Below are positions 52,911 through 61,482 of a DNA stretch of 64,000 bases, piece by piece. Under the pieces are notes generated by a model that was given only the letters and a program-made list of their open reading frames with translations, ran no database searches and was not told the DNA's origin. The first letter of the stretch is position 1; every line of letters begins with the position of its first letter. Source of the DNA: Actinacidiphila rubida (lineage in GTDB: Bacteria > Actinomycetota > Actinomycetes > Streptomycetales > Streptomycetaceae); the NCBI RefSeq assembly GCF_900110255.1, contig NZ_FODD01000034.1, positions 30,328 to 94,327 on the forward strand, given 5' to 3'. The position numbers were made by a program, and so were the translations under genes.

Positions 52911-55900
52911 TCACGCGTCCCAGACGGTCACCGCCGTACGGTCGTCGGCATACCCCTTCACCCGCGTCTGCGCGTCGGACAGGTACGCCGCGAGGCCCGG
53001 AACCGTGCCACTCCCCCAGCGCTCCGCGAGGTGCACCGCCAACTCCGGCTCCCCACGCAGTGGTTCGGAAAGCCCCGCGCTGCACATCAGCAGCGCGTCG
53101 CCCGGCTGGGCGACGGTGGCCCGGAAGCGGAACGGTGCCGCGACCTCGTCGGGAGCGAGGTCGAGGTCCTGCCAGCTGCCGCCTCTGATCCGGAACAGGC
53201 CGCCTTCGCCCAGCCCGAAGAACAGCCGGATCCGGCATTCCGGGTCGACCGGCAGCAGCAGGCAGCGCAACGACGCGGTGTAGTCGCCCTCGGGCAGGCC
53301 CAGTTCCTCGCCACGGGCCCGCAGCCGGCCGTAGCAGCGGTCGGTGAGCCGGTGCAGCCCCGACTTCAGTGCCCCCCTGCGGGCGGCCCGCAGGTCCCCC
53401 GCGAGCCGGGACCTGCTGCGCCCCACGGCGCCGGCGATCCAGCGGACCGCGTCCTGGGCGGCCTGGTGCGCCTCGTCGGCACCCCGCGCTCCGCTCGCCA
53501 CGGCGACGAGCAGCAGCCCGTCGTCGCCGCTGCCGAACCGCGCGGTGAGCAGTGCGTCCCTGCGGGGCTGGCCGCGGTACCTCGCGGAGTCGCCCTTGAG
53601 CGCCACGGCCCGCAGCGTCAACCGCCCGTACCGGGCGCCGTCCAGCACGGTGTCGGGCACCAGCCCGTCCAGCTCGTCCGGATCCGCCTCGGGCCACGCG
53701 GTCGGCTCCGCCCCGTACGTGGGCGGCCCTCCGCCCACCACCTCGGGCTCCCCGACGTCGTCCGACCGCTCGGTGCGCCGCCCCTCGTCGGCGGCGACCC
53801 ACCCCGGCGGCAGCTCCGGCGCCCACCGGACCTCGCCCTCGACGAACTCCGTCCGCCGCGGCGAGTCCGGCGGCGCGTCGGTGAACGGAATGTGGGGCGA
53901 GACCGGGACGACCGGCTCCACGCCCTCGGCCGTGACGGTCGGCGGCACCTCGAACAGCCCGACGGGCCGGGGCGGTTCGACCTCCAGCGCCCTGGCTTCG
54001 ACGGCGCGGCCGCCGTCGTCCGACGCTTCCCCGCCCGCTTCGACCGGCTGAACGGCCCCGGCCCCGTCCCCGGCCGGGCTTCCCGGCTCCGGCTCCGGGT
54101 CCCCCGCCTGAGGTGCCTCGGACTGCGTCGCCGCCTCCACGTGAGCCTGATGCCCCCGTGCGGCGAACGCCCCCGGCTCCGGATCCGCGAACGACTCCGG
54201 CACCGGCCGCGCCGCCTCGACGGCCGGCTCCGGCTCGTCGAGGTACGGTTCGTGCGGTCCCTCGGCAGGCGACCACACCTCGGCCAGGGGCTCGGCGTAC
54301 GCGTCCGGCGCCACCTCCGGCGGCGAGTCCGCCGCCGGCCCGGCGCTCGGCCCCGCGTCCTCGCCGGACAGCTCCGACGCGCCGAAGGGCTCCTGCGACA
54401 CCTCACCGGCCGAACCGATCCCGGCGGGCACCTCCGGATCCTCGGACGTGCCCGGCGCCGATCCGGCCTCGGCCGCCACCTCCGGCTCGGTGTACGCCCG
54501 GTGCTGCGACGAGCCGTACGGCTCCGGCCCGCCGAACCCCTCCCCGCCCGCGTACGCTTCCGCCGCCGCCTCCGCCGTCAACTCCGGCTCGGCGTACGGC
54601 CGGTCCTGGGACTCCCCGTACGGCTGCGGCCCGTCGTAGGGCTCCGGCCCGGCAAAGAACACGTCCTCCGCATACGGCTCGGACACACGCCCCGCCTCCG
54701 CGGGCGTCTCGGGCCCCGCGCGCCGCTCCTGCACCGGCCCGGGCCCGAACCCGCCCTCGGCAGGCGCCTCCGGCTCCGCATGCTGCTCCTGCAGTGCCCC
54801 GAAGCCGGGATCGGCGCCTGCCCGCGGCTCCGCCTCCGGTGCGGTGGGGACCTCCGCCCGGGCCTCGTGAGCAGCCGGAGACACGGCAGGGGGCGCCGCC
54901 GCGGCGCTCGGCGTGCAGTCAGTGCCGGACGGCGGCTCGTGCGGCGCGGACCAGTCCTCGGCCGCGGCGGGGGCGGAGGGGGTCGTGGGCGCGGACGGCG
55001 GCGGGGGCGTCGTACCGGGGCGCGGGGTGACCCAGGCGGCCCAGGGCTGGGCCGGCGGTGGTTCGTGGGTCGCGCGCGGGGCCGGCACCTCGTCGGATTC
55101 GGCCGCCGGCGGGGCCTCGGACGCGGCCTCAGGTGGCGTCGGGGCCGGCTCGGCGAAGGTCGGCGGCGCGGACCAGACGTCCCACGGACGGGGTTCCGGC
55201 TCGGGTTCGGGCTCTGCCGCCTGCGGCACCTCGGGGGGTGGGCCGAAGGTGGGCGGGGCCGCCCACGGGTCCCAGGGCGCCCGCTCTTCGCGGGGCAGCG
55301 GCCGCTCCCGCCCCGGCTCGGGGACGGCGGCGAGGCCGTCCGGCGCGCCGATTCCGTTCAGCCCTTCGGGGTCGCCGGGGTCGACCCCGCCGCCCCAGGG
55401 CAGGTGCGCGTCGTGCTCGCCGAGCCCGTCACGCCCGCCCGGGTCGAACGACCCGCCGGCCGCTCCCCCCTCGTCCCGGACCTCCGGCCTGAACCACGCC
55501 TCCGGTACGGCCGGACCACGGGGACCGTCCGCGTCGGGCGAACCGTCAGGCCCGAACGCCGGGCCATCCGCGCCGCCCGGCGCCTCGGGCTCGTCCGCCC
55601 GTGCTCCCGGCAGGGACACGTCGTGCCGCCGTCCCGGCTCCGGCGGCACCGCGCCCTCGCGCTCGGCCGCCTGCGCGGGAACGCCGGCCTCCGGTCCGCC
55701 CGCCTCCCCGGACGCCGCCGGCGGCGGCGCCTCGGGGTCCCGGGGCGCCGGCGGCACGTTGCGGGTCGGCCGGGGCCAGGACGCGGGCGGTGGCGGCGCG
55801 GTGGGCCGTCGCAGCCGCATCGTCTCGCTGCGCGGCGGAGGCGGTGGCGACATCGCGTCCACCGCGGAGTCGAAGTGCTCGTCGATCGACCGGCCGGTCC

Positions 55901-56000
55901 CGCGCGCAGCCCGCAACGCGTCCGAGGCGGCATCCTCGTCGTACAACTGCCGCCACCAGTCGTCCTCTTGGCCTGGGTGGTCGTCGCCCTGCTGGCTCAT
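52911..56000 (-). CDS. PP2C-type phosphatase domain protein with a huge disordered N-terminal region
   Basis: 1029 residues, ATG at 56000. The N-terminal 65 residues (DDWWRQLYDEDAASDALRAARGTGRSIDEHFDSAVDAM) look folded. About 690 residues of Pro/Glu/Ala/Gly-rich sequence follow, with short repeats such as PEPYDGPQPYGES and PEVAAEAG. The last 250 residues resemble actinobacterial PP2C-like domains: YGRLTLRAVALKGDSARYRGQPRRDALLTARFGSGDDGLLLVAVASGARGADEAHQAAQ near 790, GDALLMCSAGLSEPL near 965 and YADDRTAVTVW at the end. The usual D-G metal site appears altered (VASGARGADEAH), so catalysis is uncertain. An environment-linked phosphoserine/threonine role is the family expectation. Confidence 0.78.
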   Translation of the reverse strand: MSQQGDDHPGQEDDWWRQLYDEDAASDALRAARGTGRSIDEHFDSAVDAMSPPPPPRSETMRLRRPTAPPPPASWPRPTRNVPPAPRDPEAPPPAASGEAGGPEAGVPAQAAEREGAVPPEPGRRHDVSLPGARADEPEAPGGADGPAFGPDGSPDADGPRGPAVPEAWFRPEVRDEGGAAGGSFDPGGRDGLGEHDAHLPWGGGVDPGDPEGLNGIGAPDGLAAVPEPGRERPLPREERAPWDPWAAPPTFGPPPEVPQAAEPEPEPEPRPWDVWSAPPTFAEPAPTPPEAASEAPPAAESDEVPAPRATHEPPPAQPWAAWVTPRPGTTPPPPSAPTTPSAPAAAEDWSAPHEPPSGTDCTPSAAAAPPAVSPAAHEARAEVPTAPEAEPRAGADPGFGALQEQHAEPEAPAEGGFGPGPVQERRAGPETPAEAGRVSEPYAEDVFFAGPEPYDGPQPYGESQDRPYAEPELTAEAAAEAYAGGEGFGGPEPYGSSQHRAYTEPEVAAEAGSAPGTSEDPEVPAGIGSAGEVSQEPFGASELSGEDAGPSAGPAADSPPEVAPDAYAEPLAEVWSPAEGPHEPYLDEPEPAVEAARPVPESFADPEPGAFAARGHQAHVEAATQSEAPQAGDPEPEPGSPAGDGAGAVQPVEAGGEASDDGGRAVEARALEVEPPRPVGLFEVPPTVTAEGVEPVVPVSPHIPFTDAPPDSPRRTEFVEGEVRWAPELPPGWVAADEGRRTERSDDVGEPEVVGGGPPTYGAEPTAWPEADPDELDGLVPDTVLDGARYGRLTLRAVALKGDSARYRGQPRRDALLTARFGSGDDGLLLVAVASGARGADEAHQAAQDAVRWIAGAVGRSRSRLAGDLRAARRGALKSGLHRLTDRCYGRLRARGEELGLPEGDYTASLRCLLLPVDPECRIRLFFGLGEGGLFRIRGGSWQDLDLAPDEVAAPFRFRATVAQPGDALLMCSAGLSEPLRGEPELAVHLAERWGSGTVPGLAAYLSDAQTRVKGYADDRTAVTVWDA

Positions 56001-56282
56001 GCCCTTATTGTCCACCGGAGGGCCCGTGAGGAAACGCGAAACGCCGGGGCGGGCCCCGCCCCCACAGCCAGGGCCGCCCCGGTGCCCGTTCCGCGCTGCA
56101 CGCGGCACGTGCAGTCCGTGCCGATCGCGGAGACGGTGACGATCACACTGGCATGGTCGGGGGTGCGGAGGAGAGGATGGCCGCGGCGGGAAGCCGCCGT
56201 GGCTCCTTCCCGCCACCGGGTGGCCGCATGTGGCGTCCACCTGGTGAAACATGCGGACGAACGTCGACGAGGGGGGACTTCG

Positions 56283-57272
56283 TTGCTCAGTGCCATAGGT
56301 CTGGACGACGCGCAGGAGGGGGCGTATCGCACGCTGGTCGGCATGGGCGCGGCCGATGTCGGCGATCTGTCGCACCGGCTCGGTCTGGCCGAGGAGGACG
56401 CCGGGCGGCTGCTGCGCCGCCTGGAGGTGCACGGCCTCGTCGCGCAGTCGTCCGCCCGGCCGGGCCGCTGGGTGGCCGCTCCCCCGGGCGTGGCGCTGTC
56501 CGCGCTGCTGACCCGGCAGCGGCACGCGCTGGAGCAGGCGGAGCTGGCGGCGGCGGTGCTCGCCGCGGAGTTCCGTGCGGAGGCCACCGAGCCCGCGGTC
56601 CACGACCTGCTGGAGGTGGTGACCGGCGCGGACGCGGTGGCCCAGCGCTTCCTGCAGCTCCAGTTCGCCGCGCAGTCGGAGGTGTGCGCGCTGGTGACGG
56701 ACAAGCCGATGGCCGTCACGGGTCTGGAGAACGAGGCCGAGGAGGACGCCGCCAAGCGCGGGGTGGCGTACCGGGTGGTGCTGGAGCGTGACGTGATCAC
56801 GGACCCGAACAGCGTCGTGGAGCTGTCGGCGGCGCTCGGCCGCGAGGAGCAGGTGCGGGTGGTGGACCGGGTGCCGACGAAGCTGGTGGTGGCCGACCGC
56901 GCGATGGCGATGGTGCCGCTCACCCGGCGCAGCGCCCAGCCCGCGGCGCTGGTGGTGCACGCCAGCGGGCTGCTGGAGTCGCTGATGGGGCTCTTCGAGG
57001 GGGTGTGGCGGCAGGCCATGCCGCTGCGGCTGGGGGCGTCCGGCGTCTTCGGCGAGGAGTCGCCGGCGGCGCCCGACGACACCGACCTGCAGATCCTGTC
57101 GCTGCTGCTGGCCGGGCTGACCGACGCCTCGGCCGCCAAGCAGCTGGACCTGGGCCTGCGGACGGTGCAGCGCCGGGTGAAGCGGCTGATGGAGATCGCG
57201 GACGTGACGACCCGGCTGCAGCTGGGCTGGGAGGCGTACGAGCGGGGCTGGGTGGCCCGGGATCGCCCCTGA
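56283..57272 (+). CDS. LuxR-type regulator with TrmB-like N-terminus
   Basis: 329 residues from a TTG at 56283 behind GAGGGGGG; an in-frame GTG at 56244 lacks a ribosome site. LDDAQEGAYRTLVGMGAADVGDLSHRLGLAEEDAGRLLRRLEVHGLV is a winged-helix (TrmB-like) segment. A PLD-like or sensor domain spans residues about 110-240. The C-terminus DLQILSLLLAGLTDASAAKQLDLGLRTVQRRVKRLMEIADVTTRLQLGWEAYERGW is a LuxR helix-turn-helix. The family is common in Streptomyces; targets are unknown. The gene is divergent from the PP2C gene with 282 nt between starts. Confidence 0.8.
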   Translation: MLSAIGLDDAQEGAYRTLVGMGAADVGDLSHRLGLAEEDAGRLLRRLEVHGLVAQSSARPGRWVAAPPGVALSALLTRQRHALEQAELAAAVLAAEFRAEATEPAVHDLLEVVTGADAVAQRFLQLQFAAQSEVCALVTDKPMAVTGLENEAEEDAAKRGVAYRVVLERDVITDPNSVVELSAALGREEQVRVVDRVPTKLVVADRAMAMVPLTRRSAQPAALVVHASGLLESLMGLFEGVWRQAMPLRLGASGVFGEESPAAPDDTDLQILSLLLAGLTDASAAKQLDLGLRTVQRRVKRLMEIADVTTRLQLGWEAYERGWVARDRP

Positions 57273-57374
57273 TGCGCAGAGTGCCCCGCGCCGGGCGCAC
57301 GCCTGTGTAACGCCCCGGTCGCGATGACCTCCGCCGGGCGGCGGACGGCCCCCGATTCGGGCAGGGTGGCCTTC

Positions 57375-57860
57375 ATGGGGACCGCACAGGAGGTGCTGAT
57401 CGGCGCGGTGATGCTGCTCGGCCTCGTGGGCGTGTCGGCCCCCGGTGTGCCGGGCACGCTGCTGTGCTGGGCGGCGGTGCTGTGGTGGGCGACGCTGCGG
57501 CACACCAGCCTGACCTGGGCGGTGCTGGCCGCGGCGACGGGTGCGCTGGCGCTGGGCCAGGTGGTGGTGTGGCTGATGCCGTCCCGCCGGATCCGCGAGT
57601 CGGGGGTGACCTGGCGGAACATCATCACCGCGGGGGTGTGCGGGATCGTCGGCTTCTTCCTGGTCCCGGTGCTCGGCGCGGTGCTGGGCTTCGTGGGCTC
57701 GCTGTACGTCCGCGAGCGGGTCAGGCAGGGCGGTGGCCGCGCCGCGTGGGCGGCGACCCGCCGGGCCATGCGGACGGTCGGCGGGTCCGTGCTGGTGGAG
57801 CTCATGGCGTGCCTGCTGGTGGCGGGCGCGTGGCTGGGCGCGGTGATCGCGGGCGGCTGA
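57375..57860 (+). CDS. DUF456 membrane protein
   Basis: 161 residues, ATG at 57375. Hydrophobic segments at about 6-40, 45-65, 82-112 and 135-158 give four or five membrane helices. GVSAPGVPGTLLCWAAVLWWA near residue 18, SGVTWRNIITAGVCGIVGFFLVPVLGAVLGFVGSLYVRE and the small C-terminal helix match DUF456 (Gly-rich zipper-like) proteins. Function is unknown. It sits 102 nt after the LuxR gene and converges with the PPOX gene, with only 16 nt between stops. Confidence 0.8.
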   Translation: MGTAQEVLIGAVMLLGLVGVSAPGVPGTLLCWAAVLWWATLRHTSLTWAVLAAATGALALGQVVVWLMPSRRIRESGVTWRNIITAGVCGIVGFFLVPVLGAVLGFVGSLYVRERVRQGGGRAAWAATRRAMRTVGGSVLVELMACLLVAGAWLGAVIAGG

Positions 57861-57876
57861 CCGCGCGGGGCCGGTG

Positions 57877-58353
57877 TCAGTCCTCCAGGCCCCAGCCGAA
57901 GATCTTGTACGGGCGGATCCTGATCAGCTGCTCGCTGAGGTAGGACGCGTACGCGTGCGGCCCCTCGACCTGCTCGGCGACTCCGCGGATCTCCACGCCC
58001 CGGACCTTCCACGGCGTGACCGAGGCGATGTCGTCCACGACCAGCGACACGTGCGGGTTGCCCGCGATGTTCCGCCATTTGCGGGACGCGCCCATCTGCC
58101 AGCCGCCGATGTCCACGCCGCCGTCGTCGCGGAGGAAGAAGCCCACGGGATTGTTCTGCGGGCGGCCCCCGCGGTCGACGGTGGCGAGCCGGCCGAGCCG
58201 CTGTTCGCGCAGGTAGGCCAGTTCCGCCTCGGTGAAGGCGGTGCGCGGCGGTGTGCGGTGCCGCCCGCCGTCCTGCCCGCCGTCCTGCCGCGGCTCGGTC
58301 CCGGTCGCCGTCCGCCGTCCCGGTTCGTCCGGGGTCCCGTGTGTCGTCGTCAT
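57877..58353 (-). CDS. PPOX-class F420/FMN-binding split-barrel oxidoreductase
   Basis: 158 residues, ATG at 58353. After a 37-residue disordered leader, FTEAELAYLREQRLGRLATVDRGGRPQNNPVGFFLRDDGGVDIGGWQMGASRKWRNIAGNPHVSLVVDDI is the beta-barrel of pyridoxamine-phosphate-oxidase-like proteins, ending RIRPYKIFGWGLED. The form in actinobacteria with this IFGWG-type ending is usually F420-dependent. These enzymes reduce a range of small molecules; the substrate is unknown. Confidence 0.8.
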   Translation of the reverse strand: MTTTHGTPDEPGRRTATGTEPRQDGGQDGGRHRTPPRTAFTEAELAYLREQRLGRLATVDRGGRPQNNPVGFFLRDDGGVDIGGWQMGASRKWRNIAGNPHVSLVVDDIASVTPWKVRGVEIRGVAEQVEGPHAYASYLSEQLIRIRPYKIFGWGLED

Positions 58354-58503
58354 ACGGACAGCCTCACACCGGTGCGGCACGCGGGCATCGGGCGCTGGGC
58401 CCGGACTGCGGGCGGGAGGAACCGGGCCGAAGGTCGTAGGACCGCGGCGCACGGGTGGGACGTGCGGGGCGTCCGGGGCGGGCGGAACTGCGAAATCGCG
58501 CGA

Positions 58504-58515
58504 GAGAGCGCTCTC
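58504..58515. promoter_or_regulatory. LacI-type palindrome upstream of the LacI gene
   Basis: GAGAGCGCTCTC is a perfect 12-nt palindrome 87 nt upstream of the LacI-family start. A central CG with GAGCGCTC arms is the standard LacI/CebR-type operator core in Streptomyces. Autoregulation is the simplest reading. Confidence 0.55.
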
Positions 58516-58601
58516 ACGCCGGACGCTCCGAACGGATACGCTGTGCCTGCCGAGGAATTGGCGCCCGTTTTTCCGTTATCCGCGCGCGAAGGAGCCCTCC
58601 C

Positions 58602-59636
58602 TTGTCCGACCCGAGCCTGGCGCACCGTCCCACTCTGGAGGCCGTCGCCGCGCGCGCCGGCGTGTCGCGGGCGACCGCGTCCCGGGTGGTCAACGGCAGC
58701 GACGGCGTCCGGGCGCCGCTGGCGGAGCGCGTGCGGCGGGCGGTCGACGAGTTGGGCTACGTCCCGAACCAGGCGGCCCGCACCCTGGTGACGCGGCGCA
58801 ACGACGCGGTCGCCGTGGTCGTGGCCGAACCCGAGACGCGTTTCTTCTCCGACCCCTTCCTCACCCAGCAGGTACGCGGGATCAGCAAGGAACTCACCGC
58901 GCGTGACAACCAGTTGGTGCTGCTGCTGACCGAAGGCGCGGCGGACTACGAGCGGGTGGGCCGCTATCTGGCGGGCGGCCACGTGGACGGCGCGCTGCTG
59001 TTCTCGCTGCACGACGACGACACGCTGCCGGCGCTGGCCCGGAGGGCCGGGGTGCCGACCGTGATCGGCGGCCGTCCGAGCTGGTCGGACGCCGACACGC
59101 TGTACGTCGACTGCGACAACCGCGGCGGCGCGCGGGACGCGGTGACGTACCTGCTGGACGGCGGGCGGCGCCGGATCGGCCACATCGCCGGCCCGCTGGA
59201 CCAGACCGCGTCCGTCGACCGCCTGGAGGGATTCCGTGACGCGCTGCCCGGCACGGACCCGCGGATGATCGCGGAGGGCGACTTCACGCCGGAGGGCGGG
59301 GCACGCGCGATGGCGGCGCTGCTCGAGCACTGCCCGGACCTGGACGCGGTGTTCGCCGCCTCCGACGTGATGGCCTCGGGCGCGCTGCGGGTGCTGCGGA
59401 CGCGCGGGATCAAGGTTCCGGAGGACATCGCGGTGGTCGGTTTCGACGACATCGTGTCCGTCGCGGAGTGGACCGACCCGCCGTTGACGACGATCCGCCA
59501 GGACATCGAGGAGATGGGCCGGATGATGGCGCGCCTGCTGCTGCGCCGCGTCTCGCCGTCCGCCGGTGACGCCGACGGCCCCGCGCTGTCCTCGATCATC
59601 ACCCCCACCCGACTGGTGGTACGGGCCTCGGCCTGA
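58602..59636 (+). CDS. LacI-family sugar-responsive repressor
   Basis: 344 residues from a TTG at 58602 after GAAGGAG. PTLEAVAARAGVSRATASRVVNGSDGVRAPLAERVRRAVDELGYVPNQAARTLVTRR is the LacI helix-turn-helix and hinge (residues about 9-66). The rest is the periplasmic-binding-like core (VDGALLFSLHDDDTLP, DVMASGALRVLRTRGIKVPEDIAVVGFDDIVSVAEWTDPPLTTIRQ). The palindrome at 58504 is its likely operator. No sugar transporter or glycosidase lies beside it, so its regulon and ligand are unknown. Confidence 0.9.
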   Translation: MSDPSLAHRPTLEAVAARAGVSRATASRVVNGSDGVRAPLAERVRRAVDELGYVPNQAARTLVTRRNDAVAVVVAEPETRFFSDPFLTQQVRGISKELTARDNQLVLLLTEGAADYERVGRYLAGGHVDGALLFSLHDDDTLPALARRAGVPTVIGGRPSWSDADTLYVDCDNRGGARDAVTYLLDGGRRRIGHIAGPLDQTASVDRLEGFRDALPGTDPRMIAEGDFTPEGGARAMAALLEHCPDLDAVFAASDVMASGALRVLRTRGIKVPEDIAVVGFDDIVSVAEWTDPPLTTIRQDIEEMGRMMARLLLRRVSPSAGDADGPALSSIITPTRLVVRASA

Positions 59637-59734
59637 GCGGCGTCCTGATCGCCCTCCCGAACGGGGCGTTCGCGATCCCGGCCGCACCGGGCCGCACTTG
59701 TCCGACCGGCCTGCCCGGTACGTTTCCTGACGGA

Positions 59735-59760
59735 TGATCACCAATGGTGCGAAGGTGATC
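59735..59760. promoter_or_regulatory. Inverted repeat upstream of a small membrane-protein gene
   Basis: GATCACC (59736-59742) and GGTGATC (59754-59760) form a 7-bp inverted repeat with an 11-nt spacer in the 267-nt gap after the LacI gene. It may be a hairpin or an operator; no other signal is clear in this gap. Confidence 0.35.
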
Positions 59761-59903
59761 GCCTCCCGCCTGCTCGCGCGCCGGAACCTGACACCTGTGT
59801 CCCGTCTTCCGGTTGGAAACGTCGGGCAACGGGAAGGTCACGGGCAGAAACCGGCGGTGATGGTGCGGTGAAGGACCGCGCACGGATACGAGGAGGGTTC
59901 GCC

Positions 59904-60035
59904 ATGACCTACAGCGTCGTTCTCGGGATCGTGATCGTCGTGCTCGTGGTCGGCTGTGTCATCGGATCGTTCTGGAGCGCGGGCAGTCCGCTCGCGGTCC
60001 GGCGCCGCCAGGATCGGCGGGGCGGCGCCGGATGA
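59904..60035 (+). CDS. Small single-span membrane protein (43 aa)
   Basis: ATG at 59904 follows GAGGAGGG at ideal spacing. The 43-residue product is MTYSVVLGIVIVVLVVGCVIG followed by SFWSAGSPLAVRRRQDRRGGAG. It has one hydrophobic helix, then a short linker and an Arg-rich tail that should stay in the cytoplasm. The composition and start signals argue for a real gene in spite of its size. It converges with rsgA, with 27 nt between stops. No family or function is recognised. Confidence 0.6.
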   Translation: MTYSVVLGIVIVVLVVGCVIGSFWSAGSPLAVRRRQDRRGGAG

Positions 60036-60062
60036 GCCGCTGAGCGCTGCGCGCGCGACCGG

Positions 60063-61199
60063 TCAGTAGACCCGGCCGTGGCGGTGGCCGCCACCACCGC
60101 CGCGCTTGCGCTCGTACATCTCCCGGCCGGCGGCCGAGCGCTGCTTCCACTCGCGCCGCAGTTCCGCGCGCAGCCGCTGGTCGGTGCGGGAGGCGATCCA
60201 GGCGTTCTCCCGCAGCAACTTCCGGTAGCTGTCGAGCCGTCGGTGCGGCAGGGTGCCGTCCTCCAGCGCGGCCAGCACCGCGCAGCCGGGCTCCGACTCG
60301 TGCGAGCAGTCCTGGAACCGGCAGTCCGCGGCGAGTTGCTCGATCTCCGAGAAGACCTGGGAGACCCCGGACTCGGCGTCCCACAGGCCGACTCCGCGCA
60401 GGCCGGGGGTGTCGATGAGGACACCGCCGTCCGGCAGCGGCAGCATGTCGCGGGTGGTGGTCGTGTGCCGGCCCTTGCCGTCGGCGTCGCGGATGGCCTG
60501 CACCTCCTGGATCTGCGTGCCCGTCAGGGCGTTGGTGAGCGTGGACTTGCCCGCGCCGGACTGGCCGAGGAGCACCGCGGTGCCGCCGCCGAGTACCGCC
60601 CCCAGCACGTCGAGGCCTTCGCCGGTGGCCGCGCTGGCCACCACCACCTGCACACCGGGCGCCGCGGCCTCCGCGTCGGCCAGCAGGTAGGTGACGTCGG
60701 GCACGAGGTCGGCCTTGGTGAGGACGACCAGCGGCTCGGCCCCGCTCTCCCAGGCCAGGGACAGGAACCGCTCCAGCCGGCCGAGGTCCAGTTCGGCGGC
60801 CAGGGACATGCAGACCACGGCGTGGTCGACGTTGGCCGCGAGCACCTGGCCCTCGGAGCGCTTGGAGGAGGTGGAGCGGACGAACTGGCTGCGCCGGGGC
60901 AGGAGTTCGCGGACGAACCGCGGATCTACGCCCGCCGGGTCGACCGCCGCCCAGTCCCCGGTGCACACGACGCGCATCGGGTCGGGCGGCATCACCATGG
61001 CCGTGTCGGCCCGCACGGTTCCTTCGCATGTGAACACGTCGCACGCGTTGCGGTCCACCCGCACCACCCGCCCGGGCACGAGCCCCTGCGCGGCGAACGG
61101 CGCGAACTCCGCCTCCCACACGTCGTCCCAGCCGTAGGGCACGAGCGCGTGCGAGGAGTCATCACGGAAGGTGAATGACGAAAAAGACGAGAAAGACAA
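60063..61199 (-). CDS. rsgA: Ribosome small-subunit-dependent GTPase A
   Basis: 378 residues from a TTG at 61199 behind GAAGGG; the phrase LSFSSFSSF just after it fits actinobacterial family starts. An OB-fold-like N-domain is followed by a circularly permuted GTPase: LTKADL near residue 165 (G4), GQSGAGKSTLTNAL near 215 (G1), GKGRHTTTTRD (switch), DTPGLRG (G3), and a zinc finger CRFQDCSHESEPGC near 300. RsgA helps the 30S subunit mature and hydrolyses GTP on it. The Gly/His-rich end (GGGGGHRHG) is unusual but is probably only a tail. Confidence 0.93.
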   Translation of the reverse strand: MSFSSFSSFTFRDDSSHALVPYGWDDVWEAEFAPFAAQGLVPGRVVRVDRNACDVFTCEGTVRADTAMVMPPDPMRVVCTGDWAAVDPAGVDPRFVRELLPRRSQFVRSTSSKRSEGQVLAANVDHAVVCMSLAAELDLGRLERFLSLAWESGAEPLVVLTKADLVPDVTYLLADAEAAAPGVQVVVASAATGEGLDVLGAVLGGGTAVLLGQSGAGKSTLTNALTGTQIQEVQAIRDADGKGRHTTTTRDMLPLPDGGVLIDTPGLRGVGLWDAESGVSQVFSEIEQLAADCRFQDCSHESEPGCAVLAALEDGTLPHRRLDSYRKLLRENAWIASRTDQRLRAELRREWKQRSAAGREMYERKRGGGGGHRHGRVY

Positions 61200-61482
61200 G
61201 GGAAACCCTTCACAAGGGCGGCCCCGGCACGGCACGCGCAGGACGGCGCGGCAAAAGAGGAAAGGTCAGCCGGAGACCACGGGAGTGGACGAAACGATCA
61301 GCTGAAAGCGGGCAGCGCCCATCACAGAGACAGCCATCGGTTCACACCTCCCAGGTCACATCAACAGCCGACACGGCAGCCCTGACGGGCGCCGCAACGA
61401 ACACGGAAAACCGTAGCCCGTCCCCTCGGCGACCGCCACCCGTTTTCCCACTCAGGCCGGCGCACGGCCCCGCGTCAACAGG
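61200..61482. other. Gene-free stretch at the edge of the accessory region
   Basis: 283 nt between the rsgA start and the frameshifted gene's last codon. I see no gene, tRNA or strong repeat. Base composition falls below that of the preceding genes, which marks the start of the accessory segment. Confidence 0.4.

Noticed and set aside
52896..56282. A plus-strand frame that stays open for more than 1100 codons opposite the PP2C-like gene
   Set aside because: Its translation is Arg/Gly/Pro/Leu-rich without family motifs, an effect of high third-position GC opposite a real gene. Only the last part, from 56283, is a gene (the LuxR type).
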